64,000 bases of DNA from Castanea sativa (taxonomy: Eukaryota; Streptophyta; Magnoliopsida; Fagales; Fagaceae): assembly GCF_040712315.1 (NCBI RefSeq), contig NC_134020.1, forward strand, positions 51,879,751 through 51,943,750, written 5' to 3'. Each line of letters begins with the position of its first letter. The first letter of the stretch is position 1. Below, piece after piece: positions 24,250 to 35,186 of this stretch. The notes below the pieces were generated by a model, which did no database searches, was not told the DNA's origin, and worked only from the letters and a program-made list of their open reading frames with translations. The translations under genes were made by a program, and so were the position numbers.

Positions 24250-24384
24250 GAGATTGCTATGATGGAGGAAGAATTAAAGGTAAAGACTGAGATTATCAAG
24301 AAGCAGGAGAAACCGATCCAAGGATGGAGAAAAGAGCTGAAAGACCAGTTGGACAAGCACAATGCCGAGTTGGAGAGGGTATAG
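24250..24384 (+). pseudogene. Captured MED28-like last exon
   Basis: After a pyrimidine-rich tract and AG acceptor (near 24249) the plus strand encodes EIAMMEEELKVKTEIIKK, then KELKDQLDKHNAELERV and a stop. This coiled-coil C-terminus resembles plant Mediator subunit 28 as I know it. About 300 bases of 3'-UTR-like sequence follow. The fragment is absent from unit A, where about 730 bp are deleted. No upstream exons of this gene were seen. Confidence 0.55.
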
Positions 24385-25366
24385 AGTGTGGTTTTTGAGC
24401 AATAAGCTTGTAGTGATTCTTCCAATTGGTGGCTAACTTTTCTTGGTGCATCATGCTCCTGGAACTTCTGATGGCATTTTTTAAAAGATCTTGTTGCCTG
24501 TGTTACTTGTAAATGTGAATTAGAAACATTTCTTGAATCCCTAACAATTTTAAACTCGAAGTTTTGCAAGCTGTAGCGTTCTATGCAGCGCAATGTATGT
24601 GATTTGCCTTTAATGAGCAAAAAAGTGAACGGTCATCTTTAAAGACTAATTTTCCTAACATTCTTCATTATACATTGGCCAATTGACAATTTCAATTGGC
24701 ACCTGTTGGAGTTTCCATCGCGTCCTTTCTCCTTTGTATATATTGAAAAAAAAAAAAAAAAACAATCAACAACAAAATTTGCCAATCTAGTTCTATTTTA
24801 GTATTCCAGTGCAAAATGAAATGATCATGAAATGCCATGTCAACAATACCATAAGCAGACCTGGCTGGTAAATTGCAACTGTACAAGCCCAAGGGCAATA
24901 ATTTTGAGATCTCTCGAGGCACAATTTTGGCTTTATAAGTTTGTGGAATACGCAGAAGGCAATAAAGGATAAGCCTTGCAGTTTGCCACCATTTCTTCAC
25001 GCCAGTACAGATTTTCAATATATGGTTAAAAGTTAAAACCATCATCGTGTTCCAAACAGTTAAGATGTCACTAAATTTCAAGGCACATGAGAGGCAAAAC
25101 GGAAATGAAACTTAAAGGGGGTTGATAACTCAAAAAGGAGTCAGATAAGCTACTTCATTCTTTTTCAAAGGGGTAGAACAACAATGAAAAGATTACAATT
25201 ACAATGATACACAATCACTTCTAAAGGCTACTTTTGAAAAATGAGAATGTAACGAAGATAACTAGCAAATGAGAAGATATCACATCTAATTCAATAGGTA
25301 ATATCCTAGTTGAAAATGCATTTCAGCCTTCCCCCATGTGGATAGAAAAGGTAAAACCTAATTTGT

Positions 25367-25660
25367 CTATATCATTGCATACATGATCAACATTGGATTC
25401 TGTTGGGTTATCTTGAAACCTTGGAGTGCCTGCATCGCAACTGTTGATTGCATCTCATCTGTATACTCCACAAAGGCAATTCCTAGCTTTGTTTCCACCA
25501 TTCTAACTTCCTTAAAACCATGATATTGGTGGAAGAGAATTTGCAGCATCATAGGAGTTGTCTCATGGGGAGGATTCTGCACGAACAATATGTTGTTTGG
25601 TGGAGCAGGTGCCTCTGGTACCAAAGACTTTACACCACCCGGATAGGGTATTTGAGATAG
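25367..25660 (-). pseudogene. Captured U2B'' second RRM exon (unit B)
   Basis: After a GTGCAG acceptor the minus strand encodes [16 protein letters not shown], then [37 protein letters not shown] and [11 protein letters not shown]. This is the linker end and second RRM of U2 snRNP protein B'' (RNP2 ILFVQN, RNP1-like GIAFVEY). The frame is open to a premature end (YAMI then stop), but the first RRM is missing, so it cannot make a complete U2B''. This is the best evidence that the element carries host exons. Confidence 0.85.
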
Positions 25661-25843
25661 CTGCACCATTCTGGAGAGAGAGTGAGAGAGAGCAACATGA
25701 TAAGGATTGAATTACAAAATATAAAGTATTAACACACCCATATGAAAGCATATAGAGCACAAGGGATTAAGAAAAATGACTAAAACATGAAACCACATTT
25801 CAAATGAACTCAGAAGTGGTCCCAAAAAAGAAAGCATGCTTAC

Positions 25844-25929
25844 TGGAGGCGCAACTCCATAAGCTCCAGCATAAGCAGGATTCAGACCCAATCCAGCTTG
25901 AGCATCATGTTGTTCTTTTTTCTTCTTTC
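25844..25929 (-). pseudogene. Captured U2B'' linker exon (unit B)
   Basis: Minus strand encodes a basic run, then EQHDAQAGLGLNPAYAGAYG and VAPP, the alanine/glycine-rich linker of U2B''. It keeps AG acceptor and GT donor sites, and its frame joins the next exon correctly at the GTGCAG acceptor. The introns were therefore carried along, which shows DNA-level capture. Confidence 0.8.
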
Positions 25930-26915
25930 CTGCAACAATAAGGAAACATGTAAATCTCAGTAAAACAAAAAACAAGTCATAAGAAAACCAGATCTAGGCC
26001 ATACATTTGCCACTCTAGCTAAAAGAAACAAACAAGGGAGTGTCCAGTACTTCTTATATACTCCAAGATAAGCATCCAATACTTAAAATTTTATTTTAAA
26101 AATAAAAATTTTAATGTTCTGAACATGTGAAATAACTTCTTGCATCATCCTGAACATGTAACATTAGGACATGACCTTCAGTTTAAAGGAACATAATTAC
26201 AAGTTAAAGCATGAGAAAGGTTTAAAACATATGTTCTGACCAATGTACAAAGAAGGGATGCTTGTCTGATATTTTCACATTAAAATATCTATATCATACT
26301 GAATCCAAATCCTGAATCCACATCAATGCTTCATAGTTAACACTTGATTTACCCTTAGAACCATGACAAAAACTTCAAAAAACTGCCAAATAATATATAG
26401 TGAAAACTACATACAACAACAATAACAACAAAAAAGCTTAGTCTTAAAAATCAGAGAGAGACAATAACAAAATTTTCTAATTGGTATTACCAATGACAGC
26501 CCTTATTTCAACAATAACAACATTTATTGTTTTCTAATTGGTATTACCAGTGACATCAACTACATACTAAATTCTTCATTTTTTTTTCCATCCTAACCCA
26601 CACCATCAAATAGAAAAACCAACAAGTAAAACTTTTAAAAAAAAATAGATAAATAATCCAACCCATTATACCAAGCAAAAAAATATACCCATCAACAATT
26701 TCTTGGGTCTTGGTACAAATCACCACCATGAGAATGAAATTTTTTTTTTTTTTTTAAATCACAACTTCACCAAAAAAAAAAAAAAGAAAAAAAAAGACCT
26801 GAATTAAAAGAACCCATAAATCCCATAGCCAAAAAAACCCACCATCTAATTTCAATCCCACTAACTAAAAAAATTCAAAAAAATTCCAATGTCAATTTAT
26901 TTTCTTTCGTGTTAA

Positions 26916-27136
26916 GGGTTTGTTTGGATAGAACTTATTGCTGAAAACTGAAAACACTGTAGCAAAATAATTTTTAAATGTGTGAATAGTGCTATGGGAC
27001 CCATTTTTAATGAAAAAGTTGCTGAAAAGTGAAATTTGTGGGTGGAATTAGTCAACAACTACGGCTTGAAAAAAAAAAAAAAACTGAAAACGCTGAAACG
27101 CAAAACGCAGCTGGGATAAGTTGAATCCAAACGCCC
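26916..27136. mobile_element. MITE in right MULE arm, unit B only
   Basis: About 220 bp with left end gggtttgtttggat and right end atccaaacgccc, imperfect inverted repeats, with taa on the outer sides (ttaa before, ctaa after). The three-base taa target and the termini fit PIF/Harbinger-type MITEs. Unit A lacks it near 11240. It carries repeated ctgaaaac/aacgctgaaac motifs and no coding capacity. Confidence 0.8.
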
Positions 27137-27461
27137 TCTAAGTCAGAGAGAGAGAACTTACTGGGAAGTGATTGAGCTAGCGGTGCAGTTTGGAGATGCT
27201 AAGCAGTGGAGCCGGCAAATGCGTAGCAGGGGTTGATAGATCGTTGGTGGAGAGAAACACTAGCTGGTGGGTGGCGCAATGCTGGCTAGTTCGAGACTTG
27301 GTCATACGATGACGGTGGTTTGGAGAAGAGCGGAAGTGGCAACAGCAACATCGGGATTTTTTGAAAATTAGAGAGAATAGAGGAGAGGACTACGAGGAGT
27401 GAAGAGTTGGAAAGAGAAAGGTCTGAATAGGGAAAAAAAAAAAGAGAGAGAAAGAAGGAAT

Positions 27462-27477
27462 GAGGTGAATTAGATTT
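27462..27477. repeat. Target site duplication of nested LINE (left, unit B)
   Basis: gaggtgaattagattt, one base different from the right copy at 34638-34653. Confidence 0.85.
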
Positions 27478-27583
27478 AGAAAGCGTGAGCATGTGATCAT
27501 CATGGTCCATGACCAATAATACTGAATTGCTAATAAGAGTTTTTTTTTTTTTTTTTGTAAGAAGAATAAGAAAAGCTAGGCCG

Positions 27584-29205
27584 ATGGAGCGCTCTGTCTC
27601 TCTCTCTAGGGAAGAACAAGAAGTATTAATACGTAGCATTAAGAAGTTAAAAGATGTAAACCATGCAGGATTTCAGGAAGGACAGGATTCATTTCCGTCA
27701 TCACCGAGCCATGATTTCAGCTTATGGAATCGTGTAACATCCTTCAAGGATAAATTGATTAGAGAGATCCCAGGAGCCTTTACACAGGCCTTTAGTTTCG
27801 GAGGCTTCATGGAAGATGACGTGGAGTTGGATGATGAAATAAAGGCTCTCCGAGAAGGTCTGGTGGTGGTTAAGCTCTCGAAGGGTTTCGAACAGCAAAT
27901 TAGAAGGCTGTGGGCGCGAGTGCTTATTGTAAAGGTGTATGGACGTTCGTTTGGGTTTAACTATCTTCATAATAGGCTGCTATCGTTATGGAGGCCTGTT
28001 GGGAGGTTAGATTGTGTGGACTTAGGGCATGGCTTTTTCCTCACTCGTTTCTCATTGCGAGAGGACTATGAAGCCACGTTGAAGAGGGGACCATGGTTCA
28101 TTAGGAAGCACTTTTTATCAATCAGACCTTGGGAACCAGACTTTCGCCCGGCAACGGCAAATATATCCTCCATTGCAGTATGGATATGATTGAATGAACT
28201 TCCGATTGAGTATTATAACGCAGAAGCTTTACACCAAATTAGTAAGATGATTGGTAATGTCCTAAGGGTAGATATGCACACCGAATTTGAAGCGAGAGGG
28301 AGGTTTGCTAGGCTTTGTGTCCAAGTTGACATGAATAAACCTCTTGTAACAGCCATATTGATTGGAAAGTTTGAACACCTGACTGTTATGAGGGCATTCA
28401 AAAGCAATGTTTCAGGTGTGGAAGAATGGGGCATAAACGTGAGCACTGTCCGTACATTATCTAGCATGATTTTCCACTGAGGATGGCGAAAACGATTGTA
28501 GAAGGTGAGTTGGTTAAGCAATCATGCGAAGAGTGTGACACAAATAAGGACAAGGCTAGGAGGGGGACCACGAAGAGCGTGCCTGTCAGTGAGCATGTGG
28601 TTGCAACGGGCAGGGGATATGAACCATGGGTAGTGGTTAACCAGAAGAAAAATGGGACAAGAAACCAGAAGAGTGGTGGGCCCTCTGCTGCTCAAGACGT
28701 TGGGCAGCCACAACAAGATCAAGGGAGAAGTGGGAGTGTGCTAAAGACAAATGTGGTTCGCGGGCAAGATGATTCCAGTAGCGATTCTGCTAGAGAGACT
28801 AAAAGGAAGTTGCCACCACAAAGGGCCGTAAATAGGCCTTTATTCACTGAGACTATTCAACACACAGGGAAGGAGCATAGCCAACGGGCCCATAGTATCT
28901 TAGAAGGCAACCATATTTTGCCTGGTCCAGAATTTGTAGAAACACGGGTTGGGTTAGAAGCAAATAAGCCCAAGCCCAATCGTAAGGATTCAATTAGGGG
29001 TAAGAAGACATTGGCTCGACTTAAGGTAGCTCAAGTTTTGTTATTGAACGTTGTTGGAGATACTAAGTCAGGAACAGCAATACCTCTGCACATCACCTCC
29101 CATGGACAAGCCGAGCAAACCATTCACGGTAAAGAGATAAGCCGCAGGAAAAATGGAGACCAGCAGCTGAGAGCATCTGCTAAACTTCAATCCATAACTA
29201 TGTAG
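27584..29205 (+). pseudogene. LINE ORF1 (gag-like), unit B
   Basis: Starts MERSVSLSREEQEVLIRS and continues through the DUF4283-like core. TGA at about 28187-28189 follows AVWI, where unit A reads Arg. A one-base loss near 28375 shifts the frame ahead of the zinc knuckle. The basic Ser/Lys/Gln-rich C-terminal part (28483-29205) is open again. ORF1 proteins of this clade bind the LINE RNA. Confidence 0.8.
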
Positions 29206-29770
29206 CTACCAGATATGGGTTTTGAGTTTAAAGGGGTTTGTAGTCAAGGTTCCAAAAGTAGTGCTTGCCGAAATTTGAGTGAATCCAAACCATGTCTTGG
29301 GATGACGCAACGAGAAGTTCAAGAAAGCAGGGGAATTTATTTTCCCATTGACAGAGGTGAGCGCAAGGATAGGTAATCTACCACTATTGGACCCAGCGTG
29401 GATGGAGGCTAAAATTCCTTGGTGGCAACTTCCGATGGATGCGTTGATAGAGGCACCGGTCCCTATGTTGTGCGAAGTAAACTCGATAGAATGTCTGGTA
29501 AAGAGGAGGAGGTTGGAATGGTAACCAATTTCCACACTCCTCATGGGGAACAAACTGAAGCTAATTCAAGGGCTCCAACCAACCAAGGTTTTTAATTTAC
29601 TAGTGGCTTCGCAAGAGATGGAGATGGGTGTGTTTCAACACAATTTGATAATGTTGCCGGGCAAAGGTCAGACGAGGGATATGTTGAGGTGGATCAGATG
29701 GAGTTTGAGAAATGAGGTAAAGCCACTACCACTTGTTGATGAATGCCTCACCCCAAACCACAATCTTATC

Positions 29771-30536
29771 ATGAATATAATATTATGGAATTGCAGAGGC
29801 GCTTTGAAGCCCTCTTTCCAAAAGCATGTCTGCGAGTTGGTTCACAACCATAATCCAGCAATCTTAGTGGTGATGGAAACCCGTATTGTGGGTGAAAGGG
29901 CGAAGGAGATTACTAATCGATTGCCTTTTGATGGAGTTGTTCATACGGAGACTATTGGTTATGCTGGTGGGCTCTGGATGCTCTGGAATTCAAAGAGAGT
30001 GGAGGTTACTCCGCTATCCAACACAGAGTAAGAAGTACATGCTATAGTTAAGGTACGTAATTCTGATGCTAGCTGGATGTTTACTGCTATTTATGCTAGC
30101 CCTAAGACTGCTAGGAGACTTATATTATGGAATAATTTAAGTAAAGTTTCAGAGCTGCATAACATGCCCTGGGTTTTAGCTGGGGATTTTAATGAACCCC
30201 TTATGGGGGAAGATAAGTTTGGGGGAAGAGCAGTGAGTGCAAATAGGTCCTTGCTTTTTAAAGAGTGTTTGGATAAATGTAGTATGATAGATATTGGGTT
30301 TTCTAGACCTCGGTTCACTTGGACCAACAAAAGAGACATCCAAGCGCTTATCCAAGAAAGGATAGACCGGTTTTTTGTTAACCCCAGTTGGTGCCTTTTG
30401 TATCCGGAAGCAAGAGTGGTTCACGTCACTAGGTGCCACTCAAACCATCACCCTGTATTGATGGAAATGTAGCCTAGGAAGGGCGCTTGGAGGAACAAAC
30501 CTTTTAAGTTCCAAACATGCTGGCTTTCAAACCCAT
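29771..30536 (+). pseudogene. LINE endonuclease domain
   Basis: Exonuclease-endonuclease-phosphatase fold: IILWNCRGALKP at the start (Asn of motif I), AILVVMETRI (catalytic Glu), WVLAGDFNEPL (GDFN motif) and FTWTNKRDIQALIQERIDRF, ending near a HHPVLM motif. TAA after SNTE (about 30029) and TAG near 30470 interrupt it. It would nick target DNA for target-primed reverse transcription. Confidence 0.85.
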
Positions 30537-31075
30537 CGTTCCCCAGCATTGTTACTCAGGCTTGGAGACAACTTGTGATGTTGGTGGATGCTATAGGCAA
30601 ATTCACAGAGAAAGCAACAATGTGGAATAGAATGCAGTTTGGGAATGTGTTCAATAGGAAAAAGAATCTCATGCCTAGATTGAATGGTGTTCAGTAGGCC
30701 CTATCTATTAGATCTTCCTCTTTTCTCATCAATCTTAAAAAGGAGCTGCTTAAGGATCTTGATGTTGTGCTTAATCAAGAGGAAGAGATTTGGGCTTTGA
30801 AATCTCGGGTTAATTGGATGGTGCAAGGAGATAGAAATATCGCTTTTTACCATGTTTCAACTTTGGTGCGTAGGAAAAGGAATCGGATTATGGCGATAAG
30901 AAATGCAGTAGGGGAGTGGATTTATGAGGAAAATGCAATTAAGGAATTCATTAGGAGCGGGTTCAACTGGGTGTACACTTCTTCCTTCTCTTGTGTGTCC
31001 TGAACAGCCCCTTCCATGTCTCCATGGCAAATCAGCCTAACTAAATAGGAGAAACAGAGTATTGGTGGGGCAGTT

Positions 31076-32431
31076 TTGGAGGAAAAGATAAAAGCAACTC
31101 TTTGGTCCTTAATGACCTTTAAAGCCCCAGGACCGGATGGGCTTCATGCAGGGTTTTTTCACAGATTTTGGTTGATTATTGGAAGTTTTGTGGTGAGTGT
31201 AGTGAAAAGGGTGTTTACCGAAAAGAAAGTTCCAGAATTTTTAAACAAAACTCACATTGCCCTTATCCCTAAGATTCAAGGGCTAGAAACCTTAGCCAAT
31301 TATAGGTCGATTAGTCTTTGTAACACTGTGTACAAAATTATAACTAAGATTATTGTGGCTAGATTGAGGCCTAACTTAGATAAGCTTGTCTCTCCTCTTC
31401 AAGCGGCTTTCGTTCCAGGAAGGAAGGATGTTGATAACACTATCATAGTGCAAGAAATTGTTCATACTCTTAGTAAGAAAAAAGGGAGGGTGGGATATAT
31501 GGCGATAAAGATTGATCTAGAGAAGGCTTATGATAAATTGGAATGGAATTTCATAAGGGATACGCTCATTGGAGCAAACTTGCCAACTGATTTGATTGAC
31601 ATTATCATGAGTTGCATCTCTTCAGTTTCCACATCCATTTTGTTTAATGGAGAGGCTCTTGAGCCGATTTACCCTTCAAGAGGGATAAGGCAGGGAGAGC
31701 CACTATCACCATATATTTTTATTCTATGCATGGAGTATTTGGGTCAATTCATTGATAAAAAATGCAATGCCCACCTTTGGCAGCCTGCTAAGGCTTCTCG
31801 GAGTTGTCCGACCTTTTCACATTTGTTTTTTGCGGATAATTTAGTTTTATTTGCCAGAGCTAATGGTAATAATTGTTCCACCATTAGAGACATTCTTGAT
31901 GATTTTCGTAGCATATCCGGGCAAACGATTAGTGATACAAAATCGAGAGTTTATTTCTCGCCTAATGTGAATAGGGATACTAGGGAGTCTTTAAGTGATA
32001 TCCTTGGTTTTGTATCCACCCATTCGCTTGGAAAATATCTTGGGTTCTCTATTAAACATTCGGGTTCATCTCCTCATGATTTTAATTTCATTTTGGAAAG
32101 GGTGAAACAAAAGCTAGCAGGGTGGAAGGCTAACATGTTATCCTTGGCTGGTCGGACTATTCTTATTCAAGCTTCATCGGCGGCAATCCCATCTTATATT
32201 ATGCAGTGTAACTATATTCCTAGGAGAATCTTGGATGGGATTGATCGGGTTAATCGGAATTTCTTATGGGGTTCCTCGAAAAATACAAGGAAAATCCATT
32301 GGGTTGGATGGCAAAAAGTAACCAAGCCTAAGGAAGATGGGGGGCTGGGTTTGCAGACTGCAAAAGGCAGAAATACAGCCCTTCTTGCTAAGCTAAACTG
32401 GCGGCTGCACACAGAAAAGGAAGCTCTATAG
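31076..32431 (+). pseudogene. LINE reverse transcriptase domain
   Basis: Open frame of 451 codons with KAPGPDGLHAGFFHRFW, FVPGRKDVDNTIIVQE, AIKIDLEKAYDKLEW, GIRQGEPLSPYIFILCMEYL and FADNLVLFAR. The active-site box is FADN instead of the usual FADD, so the second catalytic Asp is Asn (GAT to AAT at about 31832). A long C-terminal region follows to a TAG at about 32429, where unspliced LINEs continue, so the polyprotein is interrupted. Confidence 0.9.
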
Positions 32432-32677
32432 GCTCAAGTCTTGTGGCGGAAATATTGTAATGATAGAAGATTAAAAGCTTTTAATGCTGACAGGCTGCCA
32501 TGCTCTCAGATTTGGGCAGCAATGAAAAAGGGAAGAGAGACATTTCAAAAAGGCAGCATGATGATGATAAGTAGAGATGGCAACATCAGTTTTTGGAGGG
32601 GCAACTGGATGAGTAAAGGATCTCTCCGTCAGCTAATTCAAGGACCCTTAACTCAAGAGGCAACGCAAATGGAAATC

Positions 32678-34087
32678 AAGGATGTGTTAAGAATTGGAAC
32701 CGAATTCCTTTTGATTTGCCTTTAGACATTAGAGCAATGATTCAAGCCACACCTATCTCAATTACTAGCAAAGGAAGGGATAGATTTCCTTGGATGGGAA
32801 ATTCGAGAGGTACTTTTGATTTAAAGAGTGCCTATGGGATTGCTATGGACAAGGAATCTAATGTGGTTACTATTAGTGCTGATTGGATCTAGAAGTTAAA
32901 GACGCTGCCTCATATTAAAACTTTCTTGTGGATGTGTATTCATGGAAGCATAGGAGTTAAAGAATGTCTTGTGAGGAGAGAAGTTGTTGAGGAGGATATG
33001 TGCCCCATCTACCAAAGGGAGTCGGAATCAATTTTACATGCTTTGAGGAACTGCCAAAGGGTTAAGGGAATATGGAGGCAGCTAGGAGTTAAGGTGACAG
33101 ATTTGGGGTTTTGGGTGAGCAGCTTACAGGAATGGTTATTCATAAATGGGAAAGACAACAAGAGCCGTATCTAAAGGAAGCCCCCGTGGAGTACTATGTT
33201 TTCCTTTCTTGTTTGGAATGTGTGGAAGAGCAGAAATATGACTGTTTCAACAGAAAAGATTAGAATCCAAAGCTTTCATTGGAGATTAAAAACCAAGTTA
33301 TGGAATTTATATATTATGTAGTTTCTCCAAGAAATCCATCCCGTAGCGTGGTCAGAGGTATCAAATAGGAGAAGCCAAGGATGTGTTAATAGATACAGGG
33401 TGGAATTGGAACCGAATTCCTTTTGATTTGCCTTTAGACATTAGAGCAATGATTCAAGCCACACCTATCTCAATTACTAGTAGAGGAAGGGATAGATTTT
33501 CTTAGATGGGAAATCCGAGAGGTACTTTTGCTTTAAAAAGTGCCTATGGGATTGCTATGGACAAGGAATCTGATGTGGCTATTATTAGTGCTGATTGGAT
33601 CTGGAAGTTAAAGACGCTGCCTCATATTAAAACTTTCTTGTGGACGTGTATTCATGGAAGCATAGGAGTTAAAGAATGTCTTGTGAGGAGAAAAGTTGTT
33701 GAGGAGGATATGTGCCCCATCTGCCAAAGGGAGTCGGAATCAATTTTACATGCTTTGAGGGACTGCCAAAGGGTTAAGGGAATATGGAGGTAGCTAGCAG
33801 TTAAGGTGACAGATTTGGGGTTTTGGGTGTGCAGCTTACAGGAATGGTTATTCATAAATGGGAAAGACAACAAGAGCCGTATCCAAGGGAAGCCCCCGTG
33901 GAGTACTATGTTTTCCTTTGCTGTTTGGAATGTGTGGAAGAGCAGAAATATGGCTGTTTTCAACAGAAAAGATCAGAATGCGAAGCTTTCATTGGAGATT
34001 GAAAACCAAGTTATGGAATTTATATGTTATGTAGCTTCTCCAAGAAATCCATCCCGTAGCGTGGTCAAAGGTATCAAATGGGAGAAG
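32678..34087 (+). repeat. Internal tandem duplication of the zf-RVT region in the LINE
   Basis: About 700 bp present twice in direct order (about 32678-33375 and 33376-34087). Each copy encodes the zf-RVT segment (WKLKTLPHIKTFLW, then CLVRR and CPICQRESESILHALR, with CPIYQ in the first copy). The first copy has extra stops (TAG near 32889, TAA near 33172). The junction lies at agaagccaaggatg near 33368-33381, where the text preceding RNase H is joined back to the start of the segment. Confidence 0.85.
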
Positions 34088-34603
34088 CCATTAGCTGGTT
34101 GGAAGAAATTGAATACAGATGGCTCATGTGTAGGTAGAACGGGTCAAGCTAGATGTGGAGGTGTTATAAGAGATGAACATGGGGATTGGGTAGTAGGATT
34201 TGCGAGACATATTGGGGCAACAAACAGCTTTGTTGCCGAGTTATGGGGGTTGAGGGAGGGTCTCATGCTTTGCTGCTCACTTAATATTCCATGTGTCATT
34301 GCTAAGTTGGATGCTAAAGTGGTGGTGGATGTCTTACAAAATGCAAACTATGTTAATAATGTTGTCTCTCCCTTACTGGATGATTGTAGGCATCCTGTGG
34401 CTTGGTTCCAGCAAGTGCAGATTAGACATTGCTATCGTCAAGCTAATTGGTATGCTGATTTGTTGGCAAGGATGGGCGTGGAGCAAGAGGCAAATTTTGT
34501 TTCTTTTCATAGTCCGCCTGTGGACATTTTGAATGTTTTTCATTTTGATAAGAATGATTTGTATGTTAACAGAGTATGCCCTAAATTGGTTATAGCTGTG
34601 TAG
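34080..34603 (+). pseudogene. LINE RNase H domain
   Basis: RVT_3-type RNase H: WKKLNTDGSCVGRTGQA (Asp), FVAELWGLREGL (Glu), AKLDAKVVVDVL (Asp) and ANWYADLLARMG (Asp). All four catalytic acids are kept, and the frame is open from 33806 to 34603, ending a short distance before the A-rich tail. In this family the domain degrades template RNA in the RNA/DNA hybrid. Confidence 0.9.
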
Positions 34604-34637
34604 TTTGTTAATGCATCATCCTTTTTACCAAAAAAAA

Positions 34638-34653
34638 GAAGTGAATTAGATTT
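34638..34653. repeat. Target site duplication of nested LINE (right)
   Basis: gaagtgaattagattt directly after the LINE A-rich tail, matching 11575-11590 exactly and 27462-27477 with one change. Confidence 0.85.
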
Positions 34654-34774
34654 TTTTTCTAAGTGACGCAGATTGATGACGTGGAGTTATTTTAGAGCCA
34701 ATAGATTGAATGGAAGGTTAGGATTTGAGCTATTGCACCCCATACAATACCCTAGGTATTGCACAGGATATCCC

Positions 34775-34783
34775 TAAACAATG
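34775..34783. repeat. Target site duplication, right end of Pack-MULE
   Basis: taaacaatg immediately after the element end (ggatatccc), identical to the left copy in unit A and to the empty site in unit C. Confidence 0.85.
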
Positions 34784-34943
34784 AGAATACCATTATTTAA
34801 CTTACAAAAAGCGTGTTCCCCTTCCTCTCCTCTGACTGCCAAGTTAGTTTATTTTATTTTGAGGAGGAAGCATTGTTAAAGACATGTAAATTTTACAAAG
34901 TGAGAATTTTAAGATATGCTAAAAATGAAACATGACTAGTGTA

Positions 34944-35186
34944 TCAAACACTGAGCTTAGGGTGGAAATCAGAGCTGATGAATGGTGTGGTGAACTCATC
35001 CAAACAAGCCATCCGGATGCCTTCGGGTGTTGCAGGATTATCCAGAGGAAACCAGTCATTACAACCCACTTCTGCTCTTGCAGCTGTAATGGCATCTTTG
35101 ATGGCAAAAAAGACAGCTGAGGCCAAAAAAAATGGAGGCTCAACAACAGCTTTAGATGAATGGATGGCCTTCACATTTGGATGACC
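34944..35186 (-). pseudogene. Orphan last exon of xanthine dehydrogenase
   Basis: Copy of XDH exon 14 (41339-41581), 80 codons plus stop, followed in the minus-strand upstream direction by intron 13 sequence to about 35929. It reads [11 protein letters not shown] where the real gene has [11 protein letters not shown], a Gly to Val change next to the catalytic Glu, and PEGIRM for PERIRM. There is no upstream exon, so it cannot encode XDH. It was left by the first tandem duplication, whose right end lay in XDH intron 13. Confidence 0.92.

Larger units (their letters stand above)
27478..34637 (+). mobile_element. Near full-length LINE nested in the Pack-MULE (unit B)
   Basis: A 7.16 kb LINE-1-clade retrotransposon. 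In order it has a 5' leader, ORF1 (27584-29205), apurinic-type endonuclease (29771-30536), reverse transcriptase (31076-32431), zf-RVT zinc-binding region (duplicated, about 32678-34087), RNase H (about 34080-34603) and a short A-rich tail before a 16-bp target duplication. Several stops and frameshifts make it dead. Full length plus target duplication indicate a normal target-primed insertion into the right arm of the MULE. Confidence 0.9.
22734..34774. mobile_element. Complete Pack-MULE-like element with nested LINE (unit B)
   Basis: Element of 12.0 kb, about 4.9 kb without the LINE. Its long terminal inverted arms (about 22734-23640, and about 26470-27477 continuing at 34654-34774) include a 5'-UTR-like stretch and a consensus splice donor (cagtaagttc near 23196). 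Between the arms lie LBP/BPI-like (23694-24046) and MED28-like (24250-24384) fragments on the plus strand and U2B'' exons (25367-25660, 25844-25929) on the minus strand. The 9-bp direct repeat and the precise empty site in unit C show that this was a transposition. No transposase is present, so it was probably mobilised by a MULE elsewhere. Confidence 0.8.

Noticed and set aside
27286..27639. Minus-strand frame across the MULE/LINE boundary
   Set aside because: Spans two nested elements and a poly-T tract; no domain and not conserved as a frame in unit A.
34932..35184. Plus-strand frames opposite the orphan XDH exon
   Set aside because: Shadows of the XDH exon on the other strand; the same frames occur opposite the real exon at 41327-41579.
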